Shown here: positions 6,688 through 9,068 of the stretch, piece after piece | Numbering within the stretch: position 1 is the stretch's first letter | Layout of the letters: each line of letters starts with the position of its first letter | Translations under genes and position numbers: made by a program | The notes under the pieces: generated by a model | Seen by the model: only the letters and a program-made list of their open reading frames with translations | Told to the model about the DNA's origin: nothing | Databases searched by the model: none | NCBI GenBank assembly: GCA_003695725.1 | Contig: RFHX01000252.1 | Span: 1-9,068 of the forward strand | Length of the DNA stretch: 9,068 nucleotides | Direction: 5' to 3' | Source of the DNA: Candidatus Schekmanbacteria bacterium | GTDB lineage: Bacteria > Schekmanbacteria > GWA2-38-11 > J061

Positions 6688-7473
6688 TTATTCTATTCCT
6701 CTGCCAAGAGCAATGTAATATGAACGGTGTGTAACTCCCGGCTCACCCTTTTCTTCAGCAATCTTTTCTGCAGTTTCAATGAATTTTTTCACATTTCCTC
6801 TATTCAGTTTTTCGCCAAGCAATGCGCTTGCAAGGGCATATTGAGCATGTCCGCACCATTTTTTATTGCAGTTCTGTTGGACAAACTCGAGATTTTCACG
6901 CGCCTTTGCTGAAATATCAAGACACTGCTCGACAGTTTCATCGTCACAAAGCACACATGCCATATAATGGTCTGTTATCGCAGGTTTCGGCTCAGGCAGG
7001 TTTTCCTCAATTTTTTTGTACTCGAGATTTACCCCCATATTACTTATGGCTTTGTCAAGCAAGGATGGGAATACTGTCCTTGCGCCTGACGAATCTCGCA
7101 GCTCTTCTGCACAACGCATTATCTTTTTGACCGTTTCAGGCGATACTGTGCCATCTGAGAGCATCGTGCTAAGATTACAAACTGAATGGCAACACCATTT
7201 CCCTTTAATCCATTCATGTGTTGCTTCTTCATAGGCGGCATTTAATTCCTTCTTCCCAAAGCAAAATTTTGTAAGACCGCATTTGCGGCACATATTGATG
7301 AATTCTTCTCCTATAGGACCTAATTTTTCAATATAGATTGAACCTTGTTCAGCAAGCTTTTGCATCTTTGTCCTGTAAAATTCCACGCAATAATCAGAAC
7401 AAAAGTCAAGGTCATCAACAACAATGGGCTCCCTATCTACGATTGCTTCCTTACAAGTTTTACAAATCGCCAT
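6688..7473 (-). CDS. Unrecognised cysteine-rich protein: N-terminal zinc-ribbon-like motif and two copies of a Cys/His unit
   Basis: A soluble 261-residue protein that I do not recognise. Residues 4-29 carry C4-x2-C7-x17-C25-x3-C29, ending FCSDYCVEFY, which resembles TRASH/MYM-type treble-clef zinc fingers used in metal sensing and handling. The rest is an internal duplication offset by 113 residues: C62-x2-C65-x5-C71-x22-C94-x-H96 and C173-x2-C176-x7-C184-x22-C207-x-H209. Both copies have KWC-x-H, and a VKK helix follows at the same distance (115 and 228). Such spaced Cys and His residues could bind zinc or an iron-sulfur cluster; which one is not decidable here. There is no signal peptide. 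AGAAGG lies 9 bases before the ATG at 7473. It sits 20 bp after the DUF169 gene and 35 bp before the SDR gene, so it is probably translated from one transcript with them. It may be a metal-binding partner of those enzymes. Confidence 0.8.
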   Translation of the reverse strand: MAICKTCKEAIVDREPIVVDDLDFCSDYCVEFYRTKMQKLAEQGSIYIEKLGPIGEEFINMCRKCGLTKFCFGKKELNAAYEEATHEWIKGKWCCHSVCNLSTMLSDGTVSPETVKKIMRCAEELRDSSGARTVFPSLLDKAISNMGVNLEYKKIEENLPEPKPAITDHYMACVLCDDETVEQCLDISAKARENLEFVQQNCNKKWCGHAQYALASALLGEKLNRGNVKKFIETAEKIAEEKGEPGVTHRSYYIALGRGIE

Positions 7474-7493
7474 TATCTCTTACCTTCTTTATT

Positions 7494-8165
7494 TTATAGA
7501 GCTTTATCAAGATTTTTTATTATCATTGGCAAAAGACTAAAATGAACTACACAAAAAAGTTCATAGTCTTTTATTCCCATAAGACTTCTTCCTCCATGGT
7601 CGCCAAGAGTAAAGGTAATTCCCTTTTCAAGGTATGGTTTTGGAAGAGCCATTGCGCACCATGAAGTACCCGACATTCCCTGCACTACAATACCCGTTTC
7701 CCATGTATATGCCTTGGTAAGGCGGTAAATCTGATTGGCATTTCCCACAAAGTGAACCAGATCAGGGGGTTCTTTTAAATCCTGCAACTTGCCTACAATA
7801 AGGTATTTGTGATGTACAAAGTGTTTTGGAATCTGCTGTCCTATTTTTCTGAAGACCTTCTTATCTCCGTAAGGGGCACCTTCGCCAAAAAGAACACTCA
7901 TTCCGGCCTCTCTCTCCTCCTTTGGAACTTTCCTCGAGCCTATGCCGCCATAAAGTGTGCCGCCGCAAACACAATTGTTCTTAGTAAAGTAAAATGGGGT
8001 GTCTTTTTCCCAAGCCTCTGCTGTTATTGCACACATCATACTCATATCATCGCCATAATATGGGATATCCTTTGGCTCGTCATCAGTTACTTTGAAACCT
8101 AATATATCCCTTTCAAATCCAACTTTTTCCATCAACTGTTTGGCATAATCACTTAAAAGACTCAT
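7494..8165 (-). CDS. DUF169 family protein
   Basis: A soluble 223-residue protein of the DUF169 (COG2043) type, a family of unknown function that I associate with anaerobic bacteria and archaea. Recognisable features are the ILGFKVTDDEP opening (21-31), the central C65-V-C67-G-G-T-L-Y-G-G-I-G glycine-rich segment, the IVGKLQDLKEPPDLVHFVGN stretch (123-142), then GMSGTSWCAMALP (163-175) and a final LGDHGGRS (187-194). Cysteines 45, 65, 67, 170 and 205 could bind a metal or cluster, but I know of no proven role. The length is typical. GGGAG lies 5 bases before the ATG at 8165. It is the first gene of the likely operon with the cysteine-rich and SDR genes, preceded by a good promoter candidate. 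Confidence 0.8.
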   Translation of the reverse strand: MSLLSDYAKQLMEKVGFERDILGFKVTDDEPKDIPYYGDDMSMMCAITAEAWEKDTPFYFTKNNCVCGGTLYGGIGSRKVPKEEREAGMSVLFGEGAPYGDKKVFRKIGQQIPKHFVHHKYLIVGKLQDLKEPPDLVHFVGNANQIYRLTKAYTWETGIVVQGMSGTSWCAMALPKPYLEKGITFTLGDHGGRSLMGIKDYELFCVVHFSLLPMIIKNLDKAL

Positions 8166-8215
8166 AACATCTCCCTTCTCTGTTTTATGGTTTAGAATAT
8201 TTTTTGCTACAAAAG

Positions 8216-8244
8216 ATTATTGAAAAAAACGAAAAAATGTTCAA
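8216..8244 (-). promoter_or_regulatory. Sigma70-like promoter of the DUF169 - Cys-rich - SDR operon
   Basis: On the minus strand TTGAAC (8239-8244) is separated by exactly 17 bases from AATAAT (8216-8221). The -10 matches consensus at 5 of 6 and the -35 at 4 of 6. The expected transcript start near 8208 gives a leader of about 40 bases before the ATG at 8165, with a good GGGAG site. This makes the operon independent of the upstream hydrolase gene. The rest of the 216-bp gap (8166-8381) shows no gene and no intrinsic terminator. Confidence 0.45.
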
Positions 8245-8381
8245 CTCGTTTCTTATAAATTAAGGACAGATTATCAAGAAGAAAATTGTAAAAATCTCAA
8301 GATAAATAGAATGAACTGAAAAGCGCATTGAAGAGAGGTATCCTTCTATTTGATGAGAATATAATCATTTGTCTTGTTTTC

Positions 8382-9053
8382 CTATTCATTCAAGAAGGCA
8401 ACTATTTTATCCTCAAGAGCTTTTTTATTTTCTGTCTTAAAGATATGTTGTGCGTGGGCATTCCCATCAAAAACTGCAATCTCTTTATTGCAGGACATCT
8501 CATTATACATCTCCTTTATTTTACCAGCCAATCTTTCATCTTTGCTGTATGCAAAGAGTGTAGGAATAGAAATTTTTTCAATATCAGGATGAGGAGGCGG
8601 AGATAACAGAACCAATTTTTTAATCTCTTTTTTTTTATCCTCGATCACCGCATCGATAGATGCAAGCGCCCCCATACTCCCGCCAACAACTGCAATATTT
8701 TCTATACCCATATCTTTCAAATATTGAACTGCCCCGAGGACATCAGGATACATAACATCCTTCCCTTTTTCTCCAACAATGGAATTGCCATACCCTCGAA
8801 GATTTATTGCCAATGCACAAAAACCTTCATCGGCAAGACGACCTGCAAAATCATACCAGCTTTCCCTATTAAAGACCATTCCATGAACCAATACAACACC
8901 ACTATCTGTCGTTTTACTACAAAAAAGACTTCCTTCAATTTCAGCATTGTCGGATGTTTTGAACTTTATTTCTTTAAATTCCTTCATTTTGCACCCATAT
9001 GATAAAAAGAGTATAGAAAGAATAATTAAAGATATAGCTCTCTTATCAATCAT
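8382..9053 (-). CDS. Alpha/beta hydrolase with lipoprotein-like N-terminus
   Basis: A 223-residue serine hydrolase of the compact alpha/beta type (dienelactone hydrolase / serine aminopeptidase style). The visible parts are the oxyanion region VLVHGMVFNRESW (54-66), INLRGYGNS (83-91), the nucleophile elbow G124-G-S126-M-G128, Asp172 in AYSKDE, and His200 in DGNAH (His203 is a second candidate). The triad S126-D172-H200 is complete, so it is probably active on an ester, thioester or amide; the substrate is unknown. The N-terminus (MIDKRAISL, then hydrophobic to residue 19) ends in SYGC21, a relaxed lipobox, so it is probably an exported lipoprotein anchored at Cys21. The ATG at 9053 is chosen because an ATG 10 bases upstream hits a stop at once; no ribosome binding site is clear, and only 15 bases of upstream sequence are available. 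It is on the same strand as the DUF169 operon but 216 bp away. Confidence 0.85.
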   Translation of the reverse strand: MIDKRAISLIILSILFLSYGCKMKEFKEIKFKTSDNAEIEGSLFCSKTTDSGVVLVHGMVFNRESWYDFAGRLADEGFCALAINLRGYGNSIVGEKGKDVMYPDVLGAVQYLKDMGIENIAVVGGSMGALASIDAVIEDKKKEIKKLVLLSPPPHPDIEKISIPTLFAYSKDERLAGKIKEMYNEMSCNKEIAVFDGNAHAQHIFKTENKKALEDKIVAFLNE

Positions 9054-9068
9054 ATGCGCATTTTACAG

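Noticed and set aside
6254-8102. Plus-strand open frames opposite the SDR, Cys-rich and DUF169 genes
   Set aside because: Each lies wholly inside a well supported minus-strand gene, without a family match or ribosome binding site.
8328-9002. Plus-strand open frames opposite the alpha/beta hydrolase
   Set aside because: They are antisense to a gene with an intact catalytic triad; their translations look like random hydrophobic and Cys-rich sequence.

Overview
This is an AT-rich window (roughly 35-40% GC by eye) with seven protein genes, one of them cut by the left edge. No RNA gene, insertion sequence or CRISPR array was seen. Most genes have clear AGGAG-type ribosome binding sites. There is a signal-peptide protein, a probable lipoprotein and a DUF169 protein, and no photosynthesis genes. 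This fits an uncultured, probably anaerobic bacterium with many secreted or surface proteins; I cannot name the lineage.

Left part (1-4701), cell-surface genes. On the minus strand a secreted beta-propeller protein built from 13 Asp-box (BNR) repeats (505-2667) is followed 49 bp later by a membrane-anchored sulfatase/alkaline-phosphatase-superfamily enzyme (1-455, C-terminus outside the window). Divergent from them, on the plus strand, lies a TMTC-like membrane glycosyltransferase with six C-terminal TPR repeats (2785-4701, TTG start). Together these suggest surface glycan or glycoprotein modification, but no substrate is visible.

Middle and right part (4702-8165), the most unusual section. 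A 239-residue plus-strand protein (5042-5761) resembles ferredoxin-dependent bilin reductases of the PcyA/HY2 type over most of its length, but in my from-memory alignment it lacks the PcyA catalytic residues. It converges with a minus-strand, probably single-promoter set: a DUF169 protein (7494-8165), an unrecognised cysteine-rich protein with an internally duplicated C-x2-C...C-x22-C-x-H unit (6688-7473) and a classical NAD-type SDR dehydrogenase (5846-6652). Gaps inside that set are only 20 and 35 bp. A redox, cofactor or tetrapyrrole-linked function is a hypothesis based on these families, not something the sequence proves.

Right end (8382-9053): a small alpha/beta hydrolase with a complete Ser-Asp-His triad and a lipoprotein-like N-terminus. 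It lies upstream of the operon on the same strand but is separated from it by 216 bp that contain a good sigma70-like promoter.
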